NCBI RefSeq assembly: GCF_024297145.1
Contig: NZ_JANCTC010000006.1
Location: forward strand, 186,001 to 250,000
DNA length: 64,000 bases
Direction: 5' to 3'
Source of the DNA: Mesorhizobium sp. LMG 17147
GTDB lineage: Bacteria; Pseudomonadota; Alphaproteobacteria; Rhizobiales; Rhizobiaceae
The translations under genes and the position numbers were made by a program. The notes beneath the pieces were generated by a model. That model had not been told where the DNA came from. It ran no database searches and saw only the letters and a program-made list of their open reading frames with translations. Positions 9,536 to 17,600 of this stretch are shown one piece after another (position 1 is the stretch's first letter; each line of letters begins with the position of its first letter).

Positions 9536-10225
9536 AAAAAGCGCACCGTCACTGTAGTCGACCGCACTCGTGTCACCGCAATCGGACTAGACTAGCGACG
9601 GCTCTCACGTTTCCCAACGCCAGCTAAGGAACGGGCCTCTCTCTAGTCAGATCAAACTCGCGGGGCGATTGCTCGGCGGCAGTTAGCCTCTTTCCGGCAT
9701 CTAGTAACATGGCCGCTCCGGGTCCAACGTAGAATGCTCTAACTTTACTGAATTGCTTTCTGAACGCCCTGCTAAAATCTTCATTAGCTCCTGAGCAAGC
9801 GGCGCGTCGGAGGCTGTTGCCACGCGGCCATCTATGACAACATCTTCACCCCATCGCCCACCGGGGGAAAGCGTGACTGTGTCCGGGTTGATAAGCTGAT
9901 CTAACGAATATCGGATACCGAAGACTGTTTTTATCGGCCTCACCTCAATCGGAATGTCGCGGCGAGTGACAAGAAATGATTGACCGCTGGAAGCCGATCC
10001 AGCGGCTGATTGCCCAAGACTGGGAATTTGCCTTCCATTGCTAAAAGTTTCAAATTCCATCGTGGGAAACTGACCCATGAGAATGTATTTTATCGGAATT
10101 ACATGCTCTACAGCTTCCAACACAGGGAGAAGATCATCCTTTGGCGCGAAGAAGTGAACCTGCTTCATATGAATTACCGCCTAGGCACAAGCAATGGCTG
10201 GAATACGGTGACCCGTGTGCTGGGA
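9536..10225. mobile_element. Possible small non-autonomous insert between kinase and regulator genes
   Basis: The segment between the response regulator and hybrid kinase genes starts with an AAAAAGCGCACCGTCACTGTAGT motif, related to copies at 33752 and 34321. It ends with a weaker inverted relative (GTCACCGTATTCC on the minus strand, about 10198-10210). It carries one small gene of different base composition and no transposase. The boundaries are inferred from the motif only. Confidence 0.3.
9701..10168 (-). CDS. Hypothetical protein, 155 residues
   Basis: Not recognised. It starts MKQVHFFAPKDDLLPVLEAVEHVIPIKYILMG, a plausible alpha/beta beginning. A Ser/Gly-rich linker follows (about residues 50-65), then FLVTRRDIPIEVRPIKTVFGIRYSLDQLINPDTVTLSPGG. 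There is no signal peptide and no membrane segment. Its A+T content is visibly higher than its neighbours, suggesting recent arrival. It separates the kinase and regulator genes of a two-component pair and may be bounded by short inverted motifs. Confidence 0.6.
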   Translation of the reverse strand: MKQVHFFAPKDDLLPVLEAVEHVIPIKYILMGQFPTMEFETFSNGRQIPSLGQSAAGSASSGQSFLVTRRDIPIEVRPIKTVFGIRYSLDQLINPDTVTLSPGGRWGEDVVIDGRVATASDAPLAQELMKILAGRSESNSVKLEHSTLDPERPCY

Positions 10226-10238
10226 AGATACGACCAGT

Positions 10239-11579
10239 TCAAGCCAGCAAATGCGCCAGCAGCGCCCTTAGCTGCGCTGGCTTCAGCGGCTTGCGCATCA
10301 GCTCGATGCCAGCGGCGCGGGCGGCGTTGGCGACGGTCTCCGAACCGTCGGCGGTGACGATCAGCGCCGGCACGGCGCGGCCGAGATAATCACGGACCTC
10401 GGCGATTGTGGTGGTGCCGAGGTCGCCGCCGTCGAGATGCTGGTCGGCTATGACAATGTCTGGCAACCAGTCGGTATCGCCAAGCATGTCGAGCGCGTCA
10501 CCGGTCGAGGTGGCGGGGCGCACCAGGCATTGCCAGCGCTCGAGCAGGGAGGTCATCGCCTGCAGCACCTCGATGTCGTTCTCGACCAGCAGCACCCTTG
10601 TGCCGAACAGACCGTAGCCGCGCGGCCGCTCCATGTCGACGGTGCCGGCGATTGGATCGGCCGTGTCGCCGATCCCGACCGGAACGTCGATATGGAAAAT
10701 CGTGCCATGTCCGACCTTCGACGAAAACGTGACGGGATGGCCGAGTGCCGCGGCGATGCGGCGCACGATGGCCAGCCCCAACCCCAGCCCGCCGGCGGCA
10801 AGCCCGGCATCCGTCGGGATCACGCCCCGATGGAATTCCTCGAACACCGCCTCGCGCTGGTCGTCGGGGATGCCGCAGCCGGTATCGGCGACGTCGATGC
10901 GGATCGTGTCGCCGCGATGCCTGGTGCCGACCAACACGCCGCCCGAGCGGGTATAGCGCAGTGCATTGGACAGGATGTTCTGCAGGATGCGGCGCAGCAA
11001 GGTTCGGTCTGAACGAACGAGCGCATCGACCGGCCGGAATTTCAGCGTCAGCCCCTTCATCTCCGCGACCGGCTGAAAATCCGAGCGCAGAGAGGAAAAC
11101 AGCGTCTCCAGGCTGACATCGGTGATGTCAGGCTGCACGACGCCGGCATCGAGCTTGGAAATGTCGAGCAAGGTGCGGAGCAGGTCCTCCATCGTCTCCA
11201 GCGATCGCTCGACCTGGCGGACCAGGTTTCTGCCTTCCTCGCTGGTCTGTACTTCGGCAAGCGCCGAGACCGACAGATGCGCGGCGTTCAGCGGCTGCAG
11301 CACGTCATGGCTGGCGGCCGCCAGGAACCTGGTCTTGGACAGGTTCGCCAGCTCGGCGTTTTCCTTGGCTGCGTTCAAGTCGATGTTCGACTGCTCCAGC
11401 CGGCGCAAGGTCGAATGCAGCTCTTCGGTGCGGCTGCGCACTCGGCTCTCAAGCGAAATGGCGGTCTGGAACAGCGAAAAAGCATTGCCTTGCTGGTCCA
11501 TGGAGCGCTCGACGCGGCTGATCAGCGCGGCGTTGATCTTCTTCAGCCTTTCCAGGTCGTCGATGTTCCTGAGCGGCAT
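10239..11579 (-). CDS. Hybrid histidine kinase, NahK/ErcS'-like, with C-terminal receiver
   Basis: 446 residues from ATG 11579, downstream of the FIST-gene stop. An N-terminal coiled coil (about 1-75) precedes the H-box FLAAASHDVLQPLNAAHLS (His91). The ATPase part has N-box NILSNALRYT, G1 DTGCGIP and GGLGLGLAIV. A receiver follows with Asp in IVIADQHLDGGDLG. There are no membrane segments and no own sensor domain, so input must come from a partner. The FIST protein encoded 10 bp upstream is the obvious candidate, as in NosP/NahK pairs. Output may be the LuxR-type regulator at 8841. Confidence 0.9.
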   Translation of the reverse strand: MPLRNIDDLERLKKINAALISRVERSMDQQGNAFSLFQTAISLESRVRSRTEELHSTLRRLEQSNIDLNAAKENAELANLSKTRFLAAASHDVLQPLNAAHLSVSALAEVQTSEEGRNLVRQVERSLETMEDLLRTLLDISKLDAGVVQPDITDVSLETLFSSLRSDFQPVAEMKGLTLKFRPVDALVRSDRTLLRRILQNILSNALRYTRSGGVLVGTRHRGDTIRIDVADTGCGIPDDQREAVFEEFHRGVIPTDAGLAAGGLGLGLAIVRRIAAALGHPVTFSSKVGHGTIFHIDVPVGIGDTADPIAGTVDMERPRGYGLFGTRVLLVENDIEVLQAMTSLLERWQCLVRPATSTGDALDMLGDTDWLPDIVIADQHLDGGDLGTTTIAEVRDYLGRAVPALIVTADGSETVANAARAAGIELMRKPLKPAQLRALLAHLLA

Positions 11580-11589
11580 GCCGGATTTC

Positions 11590-12729
11590 CTACTCCGCCG
11601 CTTCGGCCGCATTGCGTTCACCGAAGGCGATGCCGGTGAATGTCTGGTTCAGATGCATCGAACGGTACTGTTCGCCATAGGTGCCGAAGCCGAGGACGTT
11701 GTTGACCTTGTAGAGTTCCGAAATCTCGCGGTAGACCTGCCGATTGCGCGCATCGAGCCGGCGCAGCACGCAGTCGAAACCGAGGATCAGGTCGATGCCG
11801 CCAAGCCTTTCGCTGACGTCGCTGAGAGCGGCGCGGGTCGCCTCGACCATGTCCTTAGGCTGGGCGACGGCAAGCACGACACCATCGTCGATGGCGCAGA
11901 AGAACGACAGCGAGCCGTCCGCGTGCATCTTCTGGATTGAACGGCAGTAAAATTCGCCGCCGACTTTCACCACCACCGGATGCGAGGCAAAACTCAGTGG
12001 CGTCAGCATCTGCGCGACGACGCCGACCGAGGCGGCATATTCCTCGGCGGCAATGGTGGCGTTGAATTCGCGCACGATGCGATGGTCGGGATCGGATGCC
12101 GTCACCACCAGCTTCTCGTCGGTGGGAACGAAATTGTCGGTCTTGAACACGTGGAAAGGAATTTCCGTGGTGATCAGCACGATGATGGCGCTGTCGGAGG
12201 TCACTTTGCCGTTCGAGATCAGCCGCGTTGTCTCGAATTTCAAGTCATCGCCAGCCGACCCGCCGATCAATGGAATATCGTCGAGCCCCCAATGGATGGC
12301 GGAGGTCACCGCTTCTTCGGCATAAGACAGGCCGTCGATCAAGCAGAGGGCGAAAGTGGTGTCGGCTCGCTCGTGCCCGAGGCGCTCGCGTAACGAACGC
12401 CTCAGCGCCTCGACTTCGCCGGTAATCCCGTCCATGCCCGATGAGGACAGATTTTCGACCATGGTGCTGGCTGCCGAAAACGACGCGGAGGGAAGCAGCA
12501 TAGCCAGGATCTGGCCTTCCGCCAGCCCCTTGGGCGTTATCTCACCGGCCGTCGAGCAGCCGGCATAGTGGAGCGCCGGCGCGTGGGTCTTCAGCGCTTC
12601 CGACAGGGCGACGGCCTCTATGAGGCTCTGCGAGAAAAACAGGAGGGCAAACCCGGCGTCAATGGCCGCTGCTTCCGCTGCCACCGCCCGGGCGAACGCA
12701 TCCGCGTCAGATTCGTCGGTGGTGAGCAC
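11590..12729 (-). CDS. FIST-domain sensory protein, NosP-like
   Basis: 379 residues with FIST N and FIST C domains. Family landmarks are HYAGCSTAGEIT near residue 55, PLIGGSAGDDLKF near residue 150, and GFGTYGEQYRSMHLNQTFTGIAFG at the end. It is cytosolic. Proteins of this type next to NahK-like kinases (NosP) bind heme and sense nitric oxide; the heme ligand was not identified here. The annotated GTG 12729 lacks a ribosome site. A strong GGAGGAGG lies before an in-frame CTG at 12768, so translation may start there and add 13 residues. Operon with the hybrid kinase. Confidence 0.85.
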   Translation of the reverse strand: MLTTDESDADAFARAVAAEAAAIDAGFALLFFSQSLIEAVALSEALKTHAPALHYAGCSTAGEITPKGLAEGQILAMLLPSASFSAASTMVENLSSSGMDGITGEVEALRRSLRERLGHERADTTFALCLIDGLSYAEEAVTSAIHWGLDDIPLIGGSAGDDLKFETTRLISNGKVTSDSAIIVLITTEIPFHVFKTDNFVPTDEKLVVTASDPDHRIVREFNATIAAEEYAASVGVVAQMLTPLSFASHPVVVKVGGEFYCRSIQKMHADGSLSFFCAIDDGVVLAVAQPKDMVEATRAALSDVSERLGGIDLILGFDCVLRRLDARNRQVYREISELYKVNNVLGFGTYGEQYRSMHLNQTFTGIAFGERNAAEAAE

Positions 12730-12976
12730 CGAAAGGCCGCATGCATAGCGCGTCCGTGACTTGGCCAGCGGCTTCCTCCTCCATTTCCTCTAACGCTCTT
12801 TTTTGTGCGCGTCTGGCGCGCCGGCGTCGAGGTCATTGTTGTCTTGAAGCGGTGCTTTGGCAATCAGCCAACATGATGGATTTGAAGTTTCTGCCGTTTG
12901 ACGGCGTCAGCGCAGCCGCTGACGGACGGAAGGTTTCGTCCCGTCGGGCGTGTCGTTATCTCGCACTTGCACAAAA

Positions 12977-12998
12977 TTGTAGTGCACTGCAATATAGC
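12977..12998 (+). promoter_or_regulatory. Near-palindrome and -10 element before the acyltransferase gene
   Basis: TTGTAGTGCACTGCAA (12977-12992) is a 16-bp palindrome with one mismatched pair. It is followed directly by TATAGC (12993-12998), a plausible -10, about 45 bases before ATG 13042. A TTGCAC at 12967 is a weak -35 with long spacing. The layout suggests a repressor or activator site inside the promoter. Confidence 0.4.
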
Positions 12999-13041
12999 TG
13001 AGAATGCGGCCTTGAGCCCGCCTTTCGCAGAGGGGACCGGC

Positions 13042-14064
13042 ATGACGGACATCTCCGCGACGCGTCTTGTCGTGGCCAGGCCTGTCGCCGACACATCGTC
13101 AAGGGCGAGGCTTGCCTATCTTGACGGCTGGCGCGGCCTGTCGATCGCGCTGGTGCTGATCGGCCATTTCTTCCCCGTTCCCGGCATCAATCTCGGCGTC
13201 CTGGGCGTCGAATTCTTCTTCGTGCTCAGCGGCCGGCTGATGGCCGAGATCCTGTTCGTCGAATACTATCCGCTGAAGAAATTCTTCAAGCGCCGGTTCT
13301 CCCGCATCTATCCGGCACTGCTGGTTTTCGTCGTCGTCGCGATGATCGCCTTGTCCGGCACGTTCATCGCCTTCAAGTGGAAGGCGGCGCTGACGGCGCT
13401 GACGTTCACCTACAATTACGCCGGAGTTCTCGTTACCCGCGCCGGCTCGCTCGACCATATCTGGTCGCTCTGCGTCGAAGAGCATGCGTATATCATTCTG
13501 GCTCTGATCAGCGTCGTCGTCCGTGGACGGTCCCGCGTCATCATGCTGCTCGGCGCATTGTCGCTGCTGGCCATGGCGAACGGCGCCATCTCCTACTGGG
13601 TGCTCGCAATAGGCTACGAGGGCACCTATTGGCGCACCGACGTGCACATCGCCTCGATCCTGCTGTCGGCGGTGTTATGCCTGCTCAAGGCCGACGACAG
13701 GCTGCCGGCGCTGCTCAAGGGGCCGCATGTTGCCCTGGCGGCCACAGTCGTGGCTGTGCTCCTTTTCATGGCTGCCGTGCCAACCCCCATTCACTATCTG
13801 GTCGCGGTGCCGCTGCTGGCGCTCGCCGTCAATTTGCTCGACTTCAGCAGCCGCTACCTGACCGGGGTTCTGTCGTCCCTGCCGATGACGATGCTGGGCC
13901 TGTGGTCGTATTCGCTCTATCTGTGGCAGCAGCCCTTTTATCAATTCGTCGACATAAAAGGCAGTTCGCCGTGGTTGATGCTTGCGGCGGCGTTCGCTTG
14001 CGCGCTGTGCAGCTACTACATCATCGAAAGGCCGGCCCGCTCCTGGCTGAACCGCAATTGGTAG
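13042..14064 (+). CDS. Acyltransferase 3 family membrane protein
   Basis: 340 residues and about ten membrane segments. The start of the AT3 domain reads YLDGWRGLSIALVLIGHFFPVPGIN, with the catalytic His in the second helix, and is followed by GVEFFFVLSGRLMAEIL and FKRRFSRIYPALLVFV, all family hallmarks. Members O-acylate exopolysaccharide, LPS or Nod-factor-like glycans at the inner membrane. I chose ATG 13042 because AGAGGGGAC precedes it; the frame is open to 12898 without homology. It is a single gene divergent from the FIST gene and ends in a hairpin terminator. Confidence 0.88.
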   Translation: MTDISATRLVVARPVADTSSRARLAYLDGWRGLSIALVLIGHFFPVPGINLGVLGVEFFFVLSGRLMAEILFVEYYPLKKFFKRRFSRIYPALLVFVVVAMIALSGTFIAFKWKAALTALTFTYNYAGVLVTRAGSLDHIWSLCVEEHAYIILALISVVVRGRSRVIMLLGALSLLAMANGAISYWVLAIGYEGTYWRTDVHIASILLSAVLCLLKADDRLPALLKGPHVALAATVVAVLLFMAAVPTPIHYLVAVPLLALAVNLLDFSSRYLTGVLSSLPMTMLGLWSYSLYLWQQPFYQFVDIKGSSPWLMLAAAFACALCSYYIIERPARSWLNRNW

Positions 14065-14068
14065 GGCG

Positions 14069-14086
14069 AACGGCGCCCGCCGTTTT
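14069..14086 (+). terminator. Intrinsic terminator after the acyltransferase gene
   Basis: AACGGC-GCCC-GCCGTT forms a perfect 6-bp stem and is followed by TT, making a TTTT run at 14083-14086. It sits 5 bp after the acyltransferase stop and touches the convergent GNAT stop codon. Confidence 0.6.
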
Positions 14087-14606
14087 AGCCGGCGATCCGC
14101 CTTGCATAATACCGCACGGCTTTCCTGCCACCGTGGATTACCGCGTCGCCCACTTCCGCAAAGCCGAGTGCGGCATGGAAGGCGTCCGAAGCCGGATTGG
14201 GCGGCTCGGCATTGACTTCGCAGGTGACGATCGCCTGGCTGGCGCGCGACGCCTGCTCGAACAGATCCTCATACAGCCGGCGGGCATGGCCGCGCCCGCG
14301 CGCTGCGGCGGCGACCACGACGCGATCGACATAGACGAACCGCGGATAGCGCTGGTGAAACCACAGGAAGTTGGGGCTGTCGTAGCTGGCGTCCTGGTCG
14401 AAGGTCATGATGAAGGCTTCGAGCGAACCGATACGGCGCGCGTAAAACGCTTCGCCGAGCAGGAAGGAAAGGCGCTCGGGTTCGAGCCATGACAATTCGG
14501 CGGCGTGCTCGTTGTTGAGCGCGAGGACGGCCGGCTCATCACGCGGCGAAACCCGCTCGATCGGCAAACGCGTTTCGATCATGTTTTTTCTGTCTTCCGG
14601 GATCAT
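14085..14606 (-). CDS. GNAT-family N-acetyltransferase
   Basis: 173 residues. Acetyl-CoA binding motif A is VDRVVVAAAARGRGHARRLYEDLFEQA (about residues 88-115), with the R-G-x-G-H/A pyrophosphate loop. The C terminus has LGFAEVGDAVIHGGRKAVRYYARRI, typical of the family end. Its ATG overlaps the cutC stop as ATGA, so it is translationally coupled to that gene. The acceptor substrate is unknown. Confidence 0.83.
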   Translation of the reverse strand: MIPEDRKNMIETRLPIERVSPRDEPAVLALNNEHAAELSWLEPERLSFLLGEAFYARRIGSLEAFIMTFDQDASYDSPNFLWFHQRYPRFVYVDRVVVAAAARGRGHARRLYEDLFEQASRASQAIVTCEVNAEPPNPASDAFHAALGFAEVGDAVIHGGRKAVRYYARRIAG

Positions 14607-15382
14607 GTCCGGACGGCGGCGATGGTCGCCGCCACCATCGCCCCGTCGGTCACGGTGTTGCGGTATTCGCGGTCGAGATCGGTGCCGCCCATGCCGACCC
14701 TTGGGTTGCGGTAACGCATAGCACTCGGCACGTCCTTGAGCGCGGCGAAATGCATTTCGCTCAACCCGGTTTTCCTCCGCACCTTGCCGATATTCTCTGG
14801 GTCAAGCCCGCCGCAGCCGAGGATGATGATGCGGTCGCCGGCCTGCCTGACAAGATCGGCGAGCAGGTCAGCGCCCTCGAGCGCGGTGTCGCGCTGGCCG
14901 CTGGTCAGCACGCGGCCGACCTTGCAGCGGATCAGTGTCTCCAGCGCCTCTGTCGGGTCGCGCGTCATGTCGAAGGCGCGGTGGCAGGTGACGTTCAATC
15001 GCCCCGCCGCCTGCACCAGTTCGCTCATGCGCTGTTCATCGATCGTGCCGTCGGCATTCAGGCAGCCGATAACGACACCGGCGACGCCGGTGTCGGCAAG
15101 CGCGTGGACATCGGCGAGCATCGAACGATATTCGGCTTCGCTATAGAGAAAATCACCGCCGCGCGGCCGCACGATGACGTGGAACGGGATCGTCGCCAGC
15201 TCGAGCGCCGTGCGCACCGTGCCGAAGCTCGGTGTGATGCCGCCTTCGATCAGGCTGGCACAGAGCTCGACACGGTCGGCGCCGGCGGCTTGCGCGGCCA
15301 GCAGGCCGTCTATGCCTTCGACGCAGATCTCGATCAGCGGCAGGCGAGGGCGTTCGGTCTCGGGCATGGGGGATCCATTCAT
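14603..15382 (-). CDS. cutC: CutC-family TIM-barrel protein
   Basis: 259 residues. CutC signatures are IEICVEGIDGLLAAQAAGADRVELCASLIEGGITPSFG at the start, VIVRPRGGDFLYS, and GRVLTSGQRDTALEGADLLADLV further in. The protein was named for copper homeostasis, but its biochemical role is unsettled; it is a cytosolic TIM barrel. The start could also be ATG 15367. It is coupled to the downstream GNAT gene by a 4-bp overlap. Confidence 0.9.
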   Translation of the reverse strand: MNGSPMPETERPRLPLIEICVEGIDGLLAAQAAGADRVELCASLIEGGITPSFGTVRTALELATIPFHVIVRPRGGDFLYSEAEYRSMLADVHALADTGVAGVVIGCLNADGTIDEQRMSELVQAAGRLNVTCHRAFDMTRDPTEALETLIRCKVGRVLTSGQRDTALEGADLLADLVRQAGDRIIILGCGGLDPENIGKVRRKTGLSEMHFAALKDVPSAMRYRNPRVGMGGTDLDREYRNTVTDGAMVAATIAAVRT

Positions 15383-15471
15383 GATTTCAGCTGGCCAGCG
15401 GTAGCATCGGGCCTAGTGCGATGAAAGCCGGAACTGTTGGCTCAATGTGCTTGCGCCTACCATTCCGCCGC

Positions 15472-15500
15472 TTGACACATTCATAACTTCAGAGTTATGC
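15472..15500 (+). promoter_or_regulatory. Promoter with internal dyad operator before the SRPBCC gene
   Basis: A consensus TTGACA (15472-15477) is followed after 17 bases by TTATGC. Between them lies the perfect inverted repeat ATAACT-TCAG-AGTTAT (15483-15498), which would place a bound repressor across the spacer and -10. It reads toward ATG 15588 with a leader of about 85 bases. Confidence 0.5.
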
Positions 15501-15587
15501 GTAAACGATAGCTGCTGGGTTATTGGTTCTCGTGGAAAGCGCGTTGGAGAACAGACCAGCCAAACCCCAAACAACGGGTCCGAAGTT

Positions 15588-16031
15588 ATGACTGGAGCAA
15601 CTACAGTCGAAACCAAATCCATTGTCGTCGAGCGTCTCATACCGCACGCGGCTGAAAAGATATGGCGCGCACTGACCGTGCCGCATCTGGTTGCCGAATG
15701 GCTGATGAAGAACGACTTTGCGCCTGTGCAAGGCCATCGCTTCACCTTTCGCGCGACGCCTGTACCGGGCTGGTCCGGCGTGACGAACTGCGAGGTGCTG
15801 AAGATCGAGCCGCCGCGCCTACTCGCCTACAGCTGGGGCGACGGCACCGAATCCGACAGCGGTCTGAAGACCGTCGTGACATGGTCATTGACGCCCGAAG
15901 GTACGGCGACCCGGGTGCGCATGGAGCATTCCGGGTTCCGGGCCGAGGACGAGCGCGGGTACGTCGGAATGGGAAGCGGCTGGCCGCGCATTCTCGAGCG
16001 GCTTGAGCAGGTGACTGCCTCGCAAAGCTGA
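15588..16031 (+). CDS. SRPBCC/AHSA1-domain protein
   Basis: 147 residues. The START-like fold of the AHSA1 family is visible: VERLIPHAAEKIWRALTVPHLVAEWLMKNDFAPVQGHRFTFRA, then YSWGDGTESDSGLKTVVTWSLTPEGTATRVRMEHSGF. It probably binds a small hydrophobic ligand in the cytosol. Such genes usually follow an ArsR-type repressor gene. None is adjacent here, although the promoter carries a strong dyad. I chose ATG 15588 by where homology starts. Confidence 0.85.
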   Translation: MTGATTVETKSIVVERLIPHAAEKIWRALTVPHLVAEWLMKNDFAPVQGHRFTFRATPVPGWSGVTNCEVLKIEPPRLLAYSWGDGTESDSGLKTVVTWSLTPEGTATRVRMEHSGFRAEDERGYVGMGSGWPRILERLEQVTASQS

Positions 16032-16142
16032 AGATCCTTGCGCTCGCCGCAACGCGGCGGCCGGCGAACTGACACAGCCAAGGATGTCGAGATCCCGGAT
16101 GTTCGGCGTCCGGCCGGCAAAAACACGCCTAAGGAGACCACC

Positions 16143-16542
16143 ATGCAAGCACGATTGAAAACCCGGTGATGCTCATTCCGGGGGCCCTGCAGGCGCTGCT
16201 CGCGCCGGCTGATCTGTCCTATGTGACGCGCAAGCTCGTCCATTTGCGCGCCAGCCAGATCAACGGATGCAGCGTCTGTATCGATATGCATGCGCCAGAA
16301 TTGAAGAAGGCCGGTGAAAAGGACGAGCGCGTCTTCACCGTGTCCGCCTGGCGGGAAACACCTTACTTCACCGACGCCGAGCGCGCCGCACTGGCGCTGA
16401 CCGAGGCGGCAACCCGGTTGGCTGACCGGCCGGATCCGGTGCAGAAAAGGCCCTTGCCGCCCTGGTCATCCAGATTGCCCTGATCAACGCATTCAACCGG
16501 CTCAACGCAACTACCAGGCAGATGATCGGCGCCTGGGGCTGA
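16143..16542 (+). pseudogene. Carboxymuconolactone decarboxylase/AhpD-like gene, frameshifted
   Basis: The gene starts at ATG 16143 after AAGGAGACC. A missing base in the A-run near 16160 sends the frame into TGA after eight codons. The shifted frame then reads VMLIPGALQALL and SYVTRKLVHLRASQINGCSVCIDMHA, the CxxC redox motif region of AhpD-like proteins. A second deletion near 16440 shifts again to ALAALVIQIALINAFNRLNATTRQMIGAWG. A functional copy would be about 150 residues. Translation could restart near 16166, but the C-terminal helices would still be lost. Confidence 0.85.
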
Positions 16543-16569
16543 ACGGGGCCGGGTTCTCGAAAGGTCACA

Positions 16570-17472
16570 TCAGATACGCAGCTTGTGAGCGTTCGCGCGC
16601 ACGAAGTCGATGAAGGCCCGCAGCTTCGGCGGTACGAGGCGGCGGCTGGGATAATAGAGGTGGAGCGGCTCGTAAGCGGGACAGAAAGGCTCCAGCACCT
16701 TGACCAGCGCGCCTGAGGCAAGAAGCGGCGCGGCGAGGCCCTCGACCGCGAAGGCGAGGCCAAGCCCCTGCTCGGCGGCGGTAATGCACAGCAGAAGCGT
16801 GTTCGCGACCAGACATGCGTCCGGCGTGAATGCGACTTCGCGTCCCTCCACGATGAACTCCCATGGCGAAATCGCGCGGGTGAGGGCGAATGCAATGCAG
16901 CGATGGGCGGCGAGGTCGGCCGGCCGCTTCGGCGTACCATTGCGCGCCAGATAGTCCGGGCTGCCCACCACGACCATCTGCAAGGGCCCGCCCAGACGCG
17001 CGCCGATCATGTCTTTGTCGAGAAGCTCGCCGATGCGCAGACCGGCGTCGAAGCCCTCGGCGGCGATGTCTACGAAGCTGTCGTCGAAAATCAGACTAAG
17101 CCGCACTTCGGGATAAGCATCCATGAACGGCCGTATCAGCGGCTCGATCAGCAGCGGGGCGGCGATCCACGGCAGACTGAGGCGCAACGTGCCGGCTGGG
17201 CGGTCGCGAGCCTCGCGCAGCGCCGCACCAGCCGCCCGGATATCTTCGGCTGCCGGGCGCACATGGTCGAGGTACTGGGCGCCAGCTTCGGTCAAGCCGA
17301 CGCTACGGGTCGTCCGGTTGAGCAACCGCACCCCCAAGCGCTCCTCGAGCCCCTTGACCGCCTCGCTCAACGAGGCCGGAGCGACGCCGAGCTCGGCGGC
17401 GGCGCGGGTGAAGCTTTTGGCCTCCGCAACTTTTACGAAAGCGACGATGCCGCTGAACTGGTCGAGGCGCAT
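16570..17472 (-). CDS. LysR-family transcriptional regulator
   Basis: 300 residues from ATG 17472. The HTH region reads FVKVAEAKSFTRAAAELGVAPASLSEAVKGLEERLGVRLLNRTTRSVGLTEAG, the DsdC/YafC-like branch. A full substrate-binding domain follows, ending PPKLRAFIDFVRANAHKL. The upstream frame to 17658 has no homology. It is divergent from the exported SnoaL/hydrolase genes starting at 17601, with 128 bp between starts, and probably regulates them. The inducer is unknown. Confidence 0.88.
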   Translation of the reverse strand: MRLDQFSGIVAFVKVAEAKSFTRAAAELGVAPASLSEAVKGLEERLGVRLLNRTTRSVGLTEAGAQYLDHVRPAAEDIRAAGAALREARDRPAGTLRLSLPWIAAPLLIEPLIRPFMDAYPEVRLSLIFDDSFVDIAAEGFDAGLRIGELLDKDMIGARLGGPLQMVVVGSPDYLARNGTPKRPADLAAHRCIAFALTRAISPWEFIVEGREVAFTPDACLVANTLLLCITAAEQGLGLAFAVEGLAAPLLASGALVKVLEPFCPAYEPLHLYYPSRRLVPPKLRAFIDFVRANAHKLRI

Positions 17473-17600
17473 TGTAAGGATTTTCCAAATAGCCCTGTCG
17501 AATTCTACTGGTTTTTCCGGTGAACAAAAGGCGTCATGTTGAGTCCGACGAACGGGCCTCTGTGTTGGGAACGGCTCGAACAGGGAAGGAAACAGGACCG

